NCBI GenBank assembly: GCA_028583685.1
Contig: JAMXIF010000042.1
Location: 25,219,388-25,283,387, forward strand
DNA from: Petaurus breviceps papuanus
Lineage: Eukaryota; Chordata; Mammalia; Diprotodontia; Petauridae
Direction of reading: 5' to 3'
Length of the DNA: 64,000 nt
Below are positions 11,653-22,692 of this stretch, in pieces. The first letter of the stretch is position 1, and every line of letters starts with the position of its first letter. Position numbers and translations under genes: made by a program. The notes under the pieces are model-generated. The model ran no database searches. It was not told the origin of the DNA and saw only the letters and a list, made by a program, of their open reading frames with translations.

Positions 11653-11667
11653 GGGGGGGGGGGGGGG
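11653..11667 (+). repeat. G15 homopolymer
   Basis: Fifteen consecutive G residues after CTGTT. It may fold as a G-quadruplex and is likely length-variable or error-prone in sequencing. The surrounding 11366-11785 holds no recognised element. Confidence 0.9.
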
Positions 11668-11789
11668 ACAAGGGCTTATTATATTTCACCTACGGTGAAA
11701 ATGATTCCACCTATGTTGAATAAAACTTTATATTCAGAAAATATACCAATGAATATGAGGAAATTCAGTAAATAATGTTGTGTCATCTA

Positions 11790-12030
11790 AGTGGGATAGA
11801 AGATGAAGGACTGAATTTAGAGTTAGAAACAACCTGGGTTCAAATTCTACTTTAGTAATTTACTAGTTGTGTGGCCCTGATCAAGTCACTTAACTTAATT
11901 GCAGCTTCAGTTTCCTCATCTGTAAAATGGAGATAATAATATAGCATGAGGGTTGTAATGAAGATCAAAAGAGAAAAATGTGTGTAAAGTGCTTAACAAA
12001 ACTTAACATGCTATGTAAATACTATCGTTT
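11790..12030 (+). repeat. MIR / tRNA-derived SINE
   Basis: aacctgggttcaaattctac, tttactagttgtgtggcc, cagtttcctcatctgtaaa and an agtgcttaacaaaac tail in the expected order. Confidence 0.8.
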
Positions 12031-12084
12031 TCCTTCTTTGTAAGTGGTGGGAGAAAACATTTGAATTTCGAATGAAGACCATTG

Positions 12085-13090
12085 GAAGAAAAAAAAAAAA
12101 CCAGAAACAATACTATTATCCAAGTCTACTCCAAACCACCTGGACAGAAAAAGATGAAATAAATGAGGAATTAGGGGAAAAGAGATCCTAAGTCTGGTGA
12201 CAGAGAACTTGAGTTAGTCAGACACCCTCTAGTTCTTGCTCTTTCCGACCAGTTTATAACTTCTGGACTTGCCTTAATGATAGCTTCATCTTTCAAAAGA
12301 TGGTGGAATCAACGGTGGAAACTTCTTTTTTGGACCCGATTCTCATCAACAAGAGAGAATTGACTGCTTACTTACCCACCTCTTTAGAGAGAGCTACCAC
12401 CCCTTCTCAGAGTTTATGATAAAGGATAGGAAATCCAAATCTGACATGCACCCTATATTTTGAGAGAGCAGGTTTCAAATCTTTCAGAGCAGCAATATGT
12501 AGGATCTCACTAACTAAAATTCTGCAGAGGAATCCAAGAAGAAGGATGGGAAGATCTAGAAAAGGAAATTCTGAAGACACTAAAAGAAACAATTCTGATA
12601 AGGAAGAAAGGGGACTTGTCAAAAAGAGATAAATATGGACATTGCCAACTAACTTAGATTTTTAAATGATATTTATAGAAGATGGAAGCAAGGGAAGCAT
12701 TGGAGAATAAATACAAAAGCATAGCATGTTTCTGCAAGAATTGATCTAGCAGTAGCAAGGAAAGCTAAGAGTAACAAAAAAGGTTTTTTTTTCTTTTTCT
12801 ATATTGAGGAAAAGAGGGAAATTGAAAAGGGGCGAGTTCCATTTCTTCAGTTAGATGTGACAAAGATAGTTGATGGTGGGGAGAATGCAAGGATACTTAA
12901 ATTTTATTTAGTCTTTTTGGACTGGAAGGATAGAATTCAAATGGCTAGTGGGGAGTTGAAATCACGTGGCCCAGGTGAACTACATTCTAGGGTTCTGAAA
13001 GAACAAGCAGGTGCAAATGCTTTTAGTGATCTTTGAAGGAGGCACAGCAGGATTGGAGAAGAGCAAATGTTCCAGGTTCCTTAAGAGAGA
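12085..13090 (+). mobile_element. CR1/L3 LINE fossil (pre-RT region of ORF2)
   Basis: Diverged but collinear with the amniote CR1/L3 ORF2 region between endonuclease and reverse transcriptase. Recognisable segments are ggacccgattctcatcaaca, cacactaaaagaaacaattc, gcaaggaaagctaagag, tttggactggaaggatag and gtgaactacattctagggtt. The frame is thoroughly broken. It predates the L1 and SINE insertions nearby. Confidence 0.65.
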
Positions 13091-13164
13091 ACAGGTCAGG
13101 GCCTTCAAGATATGGGCCTCTTTTTCAGTCCTTTGACCTAAGGGCCATTCTGAGGTGAAATAAT

Positions 13165-13640
13165 TTAATGGACAAAGTGCTGAGAAAATGGGCTAAGAAG
13201 AGGAAGGAAAAGAATCTGGAATTCAAAGTTTTAAAATCAAATGTTTAAAATATGTATATATATATACATGTATATAAAATTATTTTTTTACCTGCAACTG
13301 GGAAATAAGATATACGGGCACTGGGGTATAGAGATCCATCTTGCCCTACTGGAAAATTGGAGGGGGAATGAGGGAGGATATAGGAGAGAGCAGATTGGGG
13401 GAGGGGATATTCAATGGGATCACTGTTTTGGGGTGGTGGGTGGGGGACAGATGGGGAGAAAATTTGTAACTCAAAATCTTGTGGAAATGGATAATGTAAA
13501 CTAAAAATAAACACAAAATTTAATTTAAAAAAAGAAAATGGGCTGAGAAGACTGAGGTTCAGATCTATTGCTTAAGAACTATGTGGCCTTTGGTAAGTTA
13601 TTTCACTGAAGCCTTTTCCTACTCTTTGACTTCATGGGTG
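13165..13640 (+). repeat. SINE interrupted by a HAL1-A 3' fragment
   Basis: Left part ggacaaagtgctgagaaaat and right part actgaggttcagatctattg...tatgtggcctttggtaag form one diverged SINE when 13201-13550 is removed. Confidence 0.6.
13201..13532 (+). mobile_element. HAL1-A 3' UTR, 5'-truncated insertion
   Basis: Matches the last ~330 bases of the family-A 3' UTR (compare 61760-62100): gaatctggaattcaaagttt, an AT microsatellite, a G-rich tract, aatttgtaactcaaaatct and an A-rich tail. Flanked by AGAAAATGGGCTAAGAAG (13183-13200) and AGAAAATGGGCTGAGAAG (13533-13550), one mismatch in 18. This is a typical L1-mediated, 5'-truncated copy. Confidence 0.85.
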
Positions 13641-15734
13641 GGACTTTCTCCTCAGGGGTCTCCTAACTCATGCCGTTATTTAGGTAAAAGGGTGCAGTTT
13701 AACCTCTGTGCTCATCCCCTTAGAAGGATTATGGCTCCAGTTCTAGGAGAATTCTAAGTGAGTCTTGGGTTCCAGTTTTATGGTTCTCCTTGGGAGAATT
13801 ATAGGGTCACGAATATGACTGAGCTGCAAATTGGTAGCACCCAGAGAGGTCTTTTAACCTTCTATTCCATAATCATAAGAACCTAATAGAAAATCTGTGA
13901 AATATAAAAACCCTCCACACCCACTCCACCTTCCTCTCCCCTTCCCACAATTTGATCTCCAGTAATAACAGGCTCACAGACAATGACTACAGACTAATTT
14001 AAAAAAAAAAGTGAATCATGCTTACAAAATATCAGCAGCAGTTAGTGGGCAGGAAAATAGGATACTCCCCACCTCTGGTTCTGCCTAAATGGACTGAGGA
14101 GGGAGAAAGAGCAGAGAAAAGATGCTAATCAGTTGGTGGGTGAGCTTCCCAGCTAAGGAGAAATAGGGGTGGGGAGTTCTCTACTGATTAGGCCTTTCTC
14201 CACTTTGGTGGCTGCTGTCTCATCAGCTTGCCATGAGCAATGATACTGGGCACTCCAGGAAGAATCCTGCTGCTTTCTATATTATTGAATAGGTGCTGCC
14301 TCCCTTCTAGGGGCATACTGGTAAATGTTTTACAACCAGCTGCCTGGCAGGGCACACTTTTCACAATTATTAATATTTTCTTCTTTACTTTAAGTTTAGA
14401 CAATCAGCAAAATGATACATCAACCCTGATTTTTAATGTTTGAGGATCTTGAGGTATAAATGGTCATGCTGAAAATTTACCAATCCAAGAACCAGTCCCA
14501 GCTGGCTCCAGGATGCCCCTGTCTGTCTCCCTTCCTTTAACAGTACCTCTTACTTCTCTTCTGCCTGTGCTGACTCTTAGTTTAAGGCCCTCTTCTCCTA
14601 CCAGACCTTTTACTTGTAATCCCAAATATCATCTAATGGATAAATCCTTGGGAGGTGGGAGGGAGTGGAGGGGGGAATACACTTATATAAATATCCACCA
14701 GTCATTCAAGACACTTGCTCCAATGAGGTCTCCAGAAATGGCTATGTCTGCAGGATGTTAACAAAGGGACAAAAATATTTTTATTACCTACTTTATGAGG
14801 ACTAAATAAGATACTAAATATTGGAATGGACCTTTGATTTTTTAAAGTCACTAGATCATAATCCATCCATGCCCAACCATTCTACCTATCCACGTCCTCC
14901 TGAAGTTTCACCCAGAGGGTACAGCAAATGGATAGAGATGTTTTCCTCACATTCTTTCGACATCATAGGAACACAGGTGGACCATTCAGTTCATCTATTG
15001 GTTATTTATCTCTCCCTATAGTCATCAGTCCATCTCCTTTGTCACTCATATAGTTATCTGATGAAATCTTTTATTTTTTGTCCTTATTTTTGTTTTCTTA
15101 TTTGTAATGCGTTGCAGCCTGTTCGTACCTAAATAAGGACCAAACAAGATTGTGTGTTTATAGATGTGTTTATGTACGTATTCTATATAACTATATAAAT
15201 ATCAGTTGCAATTAAGTTCTAGTTAATTATGACTTCCTCTTTGTTTCTGAAATGAGACAGAGGGACAGTATTATTGTGTCCTCATCTACTACTTATAATG
15301 GGACAATGGGCATAGATATCAGATCAAGCAGGATTCAATGTCTTCTCATGGGACAATAATATATGGAAATTCTATTATTTCCATCCTAGTTAAAAATTTT
15401 CTATCCTGCTTATGGGATGTCAGACTAGAACTGATCTTTAACTGTGCTATTTCCCCCTACAGTTCACACTGAATTTTTAATACCTCCGTATTCCCTTCTC
15501 TTCATCCTCTACCCCACTTTCCATTTGGTTGACTTGTCAGTGAGGCATAATTATAAAAGTTAACATCCTCTGCTCCAATAGCAGAGTCAAGTTAGACTGT
15601 CCTGCTGGGTTTCCATTCCAGTCCAACAATAAACAAATTTATCAACCCTAATCACATGTTCATTTTATTCCTTGTTCCCTGGCCACGTTTTTGATAGTTA
15701 CCTTGTCATCAGTGTCCTAGAAGTTTTTTTTTTT
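13641..15734. other. 2.1 kb of unique DNA
   Basis: No repeat or exon recognised. Contains A10 near 14000 and a few 60-80-codon frames overlapping on both strands (14188-14443), which argues against coding. Confidence 0.4.
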
Positions 15735-16255
15735 AACATAATACCATGCTGTTTATTCATAAATTATTTTCTTATCCATAAATAGATAGGTAATATATTC
15801 AATGGGGTTTCAATTTACTTATTTCTTCCTTTATGTCTAGGTCATGTATCCATTTTGATCTTATCTTGGTAAATTATGTCTACATCTAGTTTCTGCTATA
15901 CTCAGTTCTTACCAAATTATGAGTTATCCCCAAAACTTAAATGTTGGTTTTTATCAGATACAAGGTTCCTGTAGTCATTTATTATTGTGTTTTGTATATC
16001 CATTTTTCTCCACTTATCTACCATTTTATTTTGTTAGGCAGGACCAAATGGCTTTAATAATTATTATTTTATAATATAGTACCTGCTAGACCTTCCTTTT
16101 ACATTTTTTCCCTTTAATTCCTCTTATATACTTGACCTTTTGTTCTTCCAAATGATTTTTTCTTCTAGCTCAAAATAATCTTTTGTAGTTTAATTGGGAT
16201 GGCTCTGAATAAGATTGGATCAGGTAGAATTTGGTGTTTAATTGGGAATTTTACT
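15735..16255 (-). mobile_element. L1 ORF2 C-terminal fragment
   Basis: Antisense L1: accatgctgtttattcat, cattttgatcttatcttggt, ggcaggaccaaatggcttt, cttgaccttttgttcttcc and gggatggctctgaataag occur in the order found in marsupial L1 ORF2 read backwards. Truncated at both ends. Confidence 0.75.
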
Positions 16256-17199
16256 CTAGTTTTTAAGATTGCATATTTAGTTCATTGATTTGCTCTATTT
16301 TATTGATAAGCATTTCAAGGGGATATCTTGTTCCATGGATTTGCAGATGACAGCAGATGCAGACTTGGATGAACTCAAAGTTCAGTTTCTGGCCTCTATC
16401 GATATTGGGAGGAGTTCGGTACTCCTCCCTTCAGTCCTCCAAGGCGAGGGAGAAGAGATTGAGGGAGGTGATGTCAATCAAGGCTTAAGTTAGCAGCATG
16501 GTGATGACGTATGGGGTGGTGAGCTTTTATCCTGGGAAGGGCATATCTAGTTCTGTAGAGTTGAAACCAGGCAGAGAACAGATCCTCTAATGGAAGACAT
16601 TTGTTTGCAGATGGACATAATCTGCCCATAGATGGTTTATACATCACCCAGACCCACAGAAGGTTCTACTGTCCCAAGTCTTTGTGCTGCTTCTTCACAT
16701 GATCATTCTTGTCCCTGCATCTGCAGCCAGTAAATCTGGAGCTGGAGAGCCTGAAGGGCCAGCAGTGACCCTATGTTTCCACCCCATCAGTAGCTGTGAC
16801 CACATCACACAAGTCTGGGCAAACAGAACCCTTGGTCGATGGCTCAGAGTTTTTGGTTTTTTTGCTGTTGGACCCCAGCAAGATTGCACAGAGCCATGAT
16901 GGCTTTCCTTGGCCTCCAATCCAGCTCAAGCAGTTCCCCCAAGCAGCTCAGCAACAGACTGGTGATTAAAACTCAGTCTCTAGACTCCTTGCTGGTTAAC
17001 AGTAAAGCTGAGAGTGATAGCTGTTCAATGATGGGATTCGACAATAGCCAAGAGACCCCATGTGGCTCAAAGAGAGGAGTGTTCTTCCTTTATAATTCTA
17101 TGGCCTGGATTCAGGGAAAGCAGCAGGCTGTGGCAGAAGCCAGGAGACCTCCAGACTAGAGGTGACAGCTTTAAGTGGCCAAGTCTGGAATGGGCAAGT
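16256..17199. other. Unique, relatively GC-rich segment of unknown nature
   Basis: No repeat recognised. One plus-strand frame is open at 16290-16493 and again, in register, at 16839-17159, but at least six stops separate the two and no domain is recognised. It could be a decayed retrocopy, a noncoding transcript or chance. Confidence 0.3.
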
Positions 17200-17400
17200 C
17201 ATGGAAGACAGCATGGTGGAGTGATTAAAGAGCTGGGCTTGAATGCAAGAAGGCAGGGTTTTAATTCCTGCCTCTGATATTTACTAGCTGTGACAACCTG
17301 GATTAACCCTTCTGACTCTCAGTTTCCTTCTCTGTAAAAGGAGATGGTTTGACCATATAGCTTCTAAGGTCTTCTCAAGCTCTAAATGTGTGACCGTATA
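17200..17400 (+). repeat. MIR-type SINE
   Basis: agacagcatggtggagtg, ggttttaattcctgcctctg, tttactagctgtgac and the atggtttgaccatatagctt / ctcaagctctaaatgtg tail. Confidence 0.75.
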
Positions 17401-17702
17401 AGTCATAGATAAGGATCTTTCTGAGCCTTGGTTTCCTCATCTGCAAAATGAATCAGAACAGAGAGAGACCGAAGACATTAATGCCAGTTAGACTAGGTCA
17501 GAGATCCTGAAACCAACAGAAATATTCCCAACCATGTCGCCGCTAGAGAACAGGGGAAAGTAGAAGAGGAATGGTGGGAATACTGCTGTAAGCTGTGATT
17601 GTGTCATGTACCAGGAAAGAGAATAGTGGAAGAAGGAGGTACTCTGCTATACTCCAATGGAGGAAAAAGAGTTCCAGTCTGTCCGAATTTGTTAAACTCC
17701 TA

Positions 17703-18357
17703 ATGGACAGCTAGGTAGTACAGTGGATAAAGTTCTAGGCCTGGAGAGGAAGACCTGAGTTCAAATTTAGCCTCAGTTACTACCGTGTTTCCCCGATAAT
17801 AAGACACTGTCTTATTAAATTTTTTGGACAGAAAAACACCAGAGGGCTTATTTTCAGGGGAGGGCTTATTTTAATGAACACTGACAGCAATTTTAATAAA
17901 CAGGTAAATGTGAACAAAAAAATGTACCTTTATTCAATAAGCAAATCACTGGGGAAGAACAGGATGACGCGCTCATTGCTGCAGCTCTGATTGGATGCAG
18001 CTCGGAGCGCGGCATGCGTTTCACGGTGGGGGGAGTACAGTGCATACAGAGGGTACCGTGATGTAGCATGTAGTGCAGGAGATCACCTTCACTACAGTAG
18101 CAATCTCAATAGGGCTTATTTTCGGGGGAGGGCTTATTTTAGAGGAATCTTACACAGTAAGGGGAGGGCTTATTTTCGGGATAGGTCTTATTATCGGGGA
18201 AACACGGTAGCTGTGTGACCGTGGACAAGTCACTTAATCCTGTTTGCCTCAGTTTCCTGAAGAAAAGGAAATGACAAACCACTCCAGTATCTTTGCCAAG
18301 AAAACCCCAAATGGGATCATGAAGCATTGGACAGACTGGCATGACCCAACAACAACA
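17703..18357 (+). repeat. Marsupial tRNA-derived SINE split by a mariner MITE
   Basis: ggacagctaggtagtacagt head and cctgagttcaaatttagcc before the MITE; gctgtgtgaccgtggacaag, ccactccagtatctttgcc and acccaacaacaacag after it. Removing 17783-18209 restores ctcagttactagctgtgtg exactly. Confidence 0.9.
17783..18207. mobile_element. Tc1/mariner-like MITE, 425 bp
   Basis: Perfect terminal inverted repeats of 23 bp beginning CCGTGTTTCCCCGATAATAA, flanked by TA at 17781-17782 and 18208-18209. The target TA is a single TA in the uninterrupted SINE. Subterminal GGGCTTATTTTCRGGGGAGG motifs are repeated four times. There is no transposase frame, so it is non-autonomous and used a mariner-type enzyme in trans. 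Identical ends suggest it is younger than the surrounding MIRs. The end sequence resembles elements I recall from other vertebrates, but I cannot name the family with certainty. Confidence 0.85.
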
Positions 18358-18470
18358 GTATTAGGTGCTAGGCCCTGGTATTACAAAGACAAACATGAGG
18401 CAGTCTCTGCCCTCAAAGAGCTTGTATTCTATTGGGGAAAACAGCATAGTATAGACAACAGATAGGGAGA
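18358..18470 (+). repeat. L2-like fragment
   Basis: attaggtgctaggccctg, tattacaaagacaaacatg and gccctcaaagagcttgtatt are the usual L2 3' segment in order. Confidence 0.55.
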
Positions 18471-18736
18471 AGGATTGAGACTGTGATTTGGCTGGTAGGA
18501 GGAGCTCACAGGTGAAGAAATTTCTTTTACTGATACAGTTCAGCAGCCTGTCTGAAATGCAGAGTTTTAGAAGGTTGTCTGCAGCAAGGAGAGGTTCAGG
18601 GGCAGGACTTACATGCAGTCCTTCTCTCTGAGGCCAGCTCCCTATTCACCATGACACATGGTGCTTTTCCTCCTGTTCCCATCCTGCATCCACCCTCTTG
18701 GTATATGCCAGGTACGTTACAAATATTATCTCAAAT

Positions 18737-18945
18737 AATAATAACAGCTAACAGTTGTGTGCTGCTTACCATGTGCCAGGCACTGTGCTAAGGTCTTTAA
18801 AATTGGAATCTCATTTGATCCTCACAAAATTCCATGGAAGTAGGTGCTGTTATCTCTTTCTTAGAGATAAGGAAACTGAGTCAGGCAGAGGTTAAGTGAC
18901 TCGTTCAGGCTCACACAGCCCCCTGTTTATCAGAGACAAGACAAA
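18737..18945 (-). repeat. MIR
   Basis: gtgccaggcactgtgctaag, atctcatttgatcctcac, gataaggaaactgagtcag and gaggttaagtgactcg. Confidence 0.8.
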
Positions 18946-18989
18946 ACCAAATCTTTTTCTCTTTGAGGCTGGCTTTCTATCTTCCATGC

Positions 18990-19205
18990 CATACAGTAAT
19001 CATAATCATCGTCATCACTGAACTTACAAATATCCCATTTGATCGTCACAAAAACCTTGGGAGATAGGTGTATTTTTATTCCCATTTTTGACGTGAGAAA
19101 ACTGAAGTGAATTGTCCTAGGGTTACACAGCTAGTAAGTGTCTGAGGTTGAATTTGTTCTCAGGTCTTCCTGACTCCAGGCCCAGTAATCTATCCACTGT
19201 GTCAC
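18990..19205 (-). repeat. MIR / tRNA-derived SINE
   Basis: cccatttgatcgtcacaa, gagaaaactgaagtgaa, gttacacagctagtaagtg and ctgactccaggcccagtaa, ending ctatccactgtgtcac. Confidence 0.8.
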
Positions 19206-19211
19206 AGAGGG

Positions 19212-19236
19212 GTGTGTGTGTGTGTGTGTGTGTGTG
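19212..19236 (+). repeat. (GT)n microsatellite
   Basis: Twelve GT units between the preceding SINE end and the GA-rich array. Confidence 0.95.
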
Positions 19237-19685
19237 ACAGAGAGACAGAGACAGAGAGAGAGAGAGACAGAGACAGAGAAAGAGAGACAGAGAGACAGAG
19301 ACAGAGAAAGAGAGAGACAGAAACAGAGACAGAGACAGAGAGAGAGAGAGACAGAGACAGAGAAAGAGAGAGACAGAAACAGAGACAGAGACAGAGAGAG
19401 AGAGAGACAGAGACAGAGAAAGAGAGAGACAGAAACAGAGACAGAGACAGAGAGAGAGAGAGACAGAGACAGAGAAAGAGAGAGACAGAAACAGAGACAG
19501 AGACAGAGAGAGAGAGAGACAGAGACAGAGAAAGAGAGAGACAGAAACAGAGACAGAGACAGAGAGAGAGAGAGACAGAGACAGAGAAAGAGAGAGACAG
19601 AAACAGAGACAGAGACAGAGAGAGAGAGAGACAGAGACAGAGAAAGAGAGAGACAGAAACAGAGACAGAGACAGAGAGAGAGAGA
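19237..19685 (+). repeat. Higher-order GA/CA minisatellite, 56-bp unit
   Basis: The motif AAACAGAGACAGAGACAGAG recurs at 19321, 19377, 19433, 19489, 19545, 19601 and 19657, exactly 56 bases apart, and the six full units between these points are identical by eye. Less regular GACAGA repeats precede them. Because 56 is not a multiple of three and stops are absent, several frames are open for 160-214 codons. These are low-complexity artefacts (RDRE.../SLSLS...), not proteins. Perfect homogeneity points to recent expansion and probable length polymorphism. Confidence 0.95.
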
Positions 19686-19744
19686 ATATATATACACACT
19701 CATATAAAATAAAATAACTTGGGGGTGCGAAGGCTCTACCAGCT

Positions 19745-20330
19745 TGGGGGTTCAGGAGAGGCCTCATATAGAAGGTAAGACTTGAATTGAGCTTTGAAAG
19801 AAGCTGCAGGATTCTCCGAGGCAGAGGTGAGGGAGGGAATGCCTCCTAGGCAAAGGTGAGAGCCAATAAGACAACAGAGATGCCTATTCTCCTGCTTACA
19901 ATATAATAGGGAAATTAAACCCGTAACCATGAAAGTATGCTATGAGGTAGAATGTGATAGATCCAAAGGCATGATTCAGACAGAGTCCTCTAGGAAAATT
20001 GGAGAAGGGATGGAGGGAGGGATGACTTTCACCTTGAGGCTTCAGGGTTGACAGAGACATCTGAGCTGGACCTTGAAGAAAGAGGAGCCAGAAACGAGGA
20101 AAGGATGTATTTCAGGTATAGGACAGTCTACAGGAACCCACAGAAGTGGGAGAAGCAGGACATGGTCAAAGATCTCTACCAAACTGAATCCAAGTTTGAA
20201 GAGAAGTTAGCAGTGTGCTCTAAAGCTGGTGAGGCAGCAAAACTTTTCAGCTGCCTTCCATCTCCTTCTGAGGTCAGAAGTCCCCCTCTTAATCCTAAGG
20301 CTGGCCTCTGAGAGCAAAAGCATTCTGTCA
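19745..20330 (+). repeat. Fragments related to the long unassigned repeat
   Basis: aggcctcatatagaaggtaa, gagctttgaaagaagctg and gaggcagaggtgagggaggg echo the start of the old repeat described at 32640. A second weak match is ctgagctggaccttgaaga near 20062. Confidence 0.35.
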
Positions 20331-20754
20331 TGTCTTCTTTTTCCTTGTCACCCTGGGATCTGCATTAAGCTTTTTCTCATTTTTCCTACCACGAATGTAC
20401 CTTAACTCAGGGAGGGCTGAACCAGAATTTGCTTTGGAATAGAAAAACAGATAAAACAGTGAAACACTTCACAGAGAGGAGATAACGTCCCTACCTAAAC
20501 CATTTTCTTTACTGTGCAGTGCAATCTAACTTGACAAGCAAGATGGTTGATTTGCAGGTCTATCTCAAGGCCCTTGCTGCCAAGTGTCTACCCAGGTTGA
20601 ACTGGAGGAAATCCTTCAATTCTTTGGTTTCTTGTTCCCTTTTGAAATGTACAGACTTGTGGAAGAAACAACTACAGTATCAGTAACTCCTTAGTGAAAA
20701 AGAGCTCACCAGATCTTCATGATGATTTTGAGTTTCAAGGGATTGTGGCATTAC
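20331..20754. other. Unique DNA, nothing recognised
   Basis: No repeat or exon could be supported. Confidence 0.4.
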
Positions 20755-20930
20755 AGAATTTTATGATGGTAAGAAAATTCAGACGTCCCCTTGTCCAATA
20801 CATTCACTTTACAGTTGATTAAACTGGGGCCTTGAGATGAAGTGTTACCTACCGTCTTATAAATAGAAAGCAAACAAGCTATGATTCAAACCCACCTCTG
20901 CTAATTCCAAAGCTAATGCCCAGAGATTCA
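20755..20930 (-). repeat. MIR
   Basis: actttacagttgattaaac, tggggccttgagatgaag and tatgattcaaacccacct. Confidence 0.65.
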
Positions 20931-20984
20931 AAATAGGAGTATAATGTTAGCATGGGGTCCGCTAAAGGTTTGTGAAGAAACTGT

Positions 20985-21135
20985 ATGACAGAATCTTCTG
21001 ACTTGATACTTCTCAAGGGCTAGCTAGTGATGCTACATTGGGATTCTCACTTTCCTCATCTATGAAATAAGGAGTTTAGATGGGGTGATTTCTAAATTCT
21101 CTGTCAGTGGTGATGTGCCATGATTCTGTGTTTTC
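20985..21135 (+). repeat. MIR 3' portion
   Basis: ctcactttcctcatctatga, taaggagtttagatgggg and the ctaaattctctgtcagtgg / ccatgattctg tail. Confidence 0.6.
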
Positions 21136-21645
21136 CCACTTTGAAAATGCTATCCATCGAACCACCATTTTTATTTTTCAGTGCTTCAAGAAGTTTATGT
21201 TATTCTTCCAGAAATCTATGATCTCATGAGTGGGGATACTGCCCATCTCCACCAGTAGGTGAGATGAAGATAATTGCTTCATGAATTGATTGCTGTTGCC
21301 AGATAGTCCATCACCCGATGGCCAGCTTGCTGGGAGCTCCTTGTGGATCTCTGCTACAAGTTGATACCACCTGTGCAGATGCCAACGTTCAGAGGCCTGC
21401 TCTTCTCCTAGAGCCCATCTACCCTGATAAGTCCAGCTCCCCTGCCTTCTGGTCTTTCTTCCAGGGTTTGAAAGGTCAGTTGTACAACTGAGGCTAGGAC
21501 TGGATTTTCTAGAGATGAGTGCTCTTTCTTCCAGGCTGCCTGTACCCAAGTATTGAAGTCTCCTCTGCACACGCCTTTTGACTGCTCTCAAGTGAATTTG
21601 GTCTAGGTGCTAGAATTCATGCTTATAGTACCAGTAAAGAAGTGA

Positions 21646-21647
<2 letters not shown>
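21136..21647. other. Unique DNA of unknown nature
   Basis: A 137-codon minus-strand frame (21591-21178) is the longest non-repeat frame here. It has no signal peptide, membrane segment or recognisable motif, no obvious splice sites, and no homologue I recognise. I do not call it a gene. Confidence 0.35.

Positions 21648-21686
<39 letters not shown>
21648..21686 (+). repeat. (GT)n microsatellite
   Basis: About 19 GT units ending GTGACC. Confidence 0.95.
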
Positions 21687-21687
<1 letters not shown>

Positions 21688-21939
21688 CCACTGTCATCTT
21701 TTCTTTGGGGAGGATCTGTACCTTTGGATCATGTATTCCATCCCTAAAATATTTTATTGTGGTTCTTGTGATAGTCTCATGAGGAGTGACCTTCAATCCC
21801 TTAAGGATTGTTTAGCTGGGCAATGGTTAGATGGAAGGGTATACTTGGAGAATCAGGAACTTACCACAGATTAGGAGACTTCCTGAACAGCTAATATTGA
21901 GTCTAGCATTGCAACCCAGACAAATGGATATTCTCTAAA

Positions 21940-22165
21940 ATGGGTACCTGTTTTGTGTCATGGAGTCCTTTGTCAATTATATAATGCCTATGGGTCACTT
22001 CTCAGAATATTTTTAAATGCATAAAATAAAATATACAAGATTATAAAAGAAAATAATCATGGTGAAATATAGTTATCAAAATATATAAAAAACAAATTTG
22101 TGATTCACAGACCCCATGAAATCTAGCCATAGTCTATGGATCCTAGGTTAAGAATCCCTGTTTTA
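21940..22165 (-). repeat. Ancient hAT-like non-autonomous DNA element
   Basis: tgtgtcatggagtcctttg, tttttaaatgcataaaataa, gtgaaatatagttatcaaaa and ctaggttaagaatccctg. The last is the reverse complement of the aggggttcttaacct-type end. Related copies lie at 27475-27665 and 29085-30420. I recall similar repeats in placental genomes, so it should predate the marsupial split. Confidence 0.55.
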
Positions 22166-22166
22166 G

Positions 22167-22211
22167 AGTATGGAGCTAGAACAATTAAATTAAGTATGGA
22201 GCTAGAACAAT
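22167..22211 (+). repeat. Short direct duplication
   Basis: AGTATGGAGCTAGAACAAT occurs at 22167-22185 and again at 22193-22211 with TAAATTA between. A local 26-bp tandem step. Confidence 0.9.
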
Positions 22212-22687
22212 CAAAACAGCAGGGATTTTTCTGGAGAAAGATATTATTTTCCTTTGGAATCAGACAGTAGGAGGTCCCTCTGGGGCCCCATGAAGAACTA
22301 GAATGGACCAAATGATGGTTTTCTGCCTCATCCCCCACTCCTTCCCCTACCACAACATCAAATATAGGACATCACATACTGTAGCTATTCAATGAAAACT
22401 TATTGACTGACTGGTTTCTTTGACCTATATTTTAAAAAAGGAAATCAAAGCTAATGTGTGGCCTGATTTGCAGGGGCTCAGTAATTAAAAAGAAATCTAA
22501 ACCTTTTCTTAAAAATGCTGAATTTGAATCCCTCCCAAATTTAACTCCTTTGTTAAAATTTTTTTACAGATCATTTTTCTTTGAAATTAAGTATTTGACA
22601 TCTGGGATATTGCTTCCACCCCTCCACCCCCACCCTTTAAAGGCTGGTGTATTGGATGACCTAATGAAAACTTAACCTTATTTGTGA
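22212..22687. other. Unique DNA, nothing recognised
   Basis: No repeat or exon could be supported in these 476 bases. Confidence 0.4.
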
Positions 22688-22692
22688 GATAC

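Noticed and set aside
19123-19767. Six long open frames (160-214 codons) on both strands, rich in RDRE or SLSV repeats
   Set aside because: They are translations of the GA/CA minisatellite in every phase. Low complexity and mutual overlap rule out coding.
21178-21591. 137-codon minus-strand frame
   Set aside because: No motif, no splice context and no recognised homologue; the length is possible by chance in 64 kb. Kept as unknown DNA.
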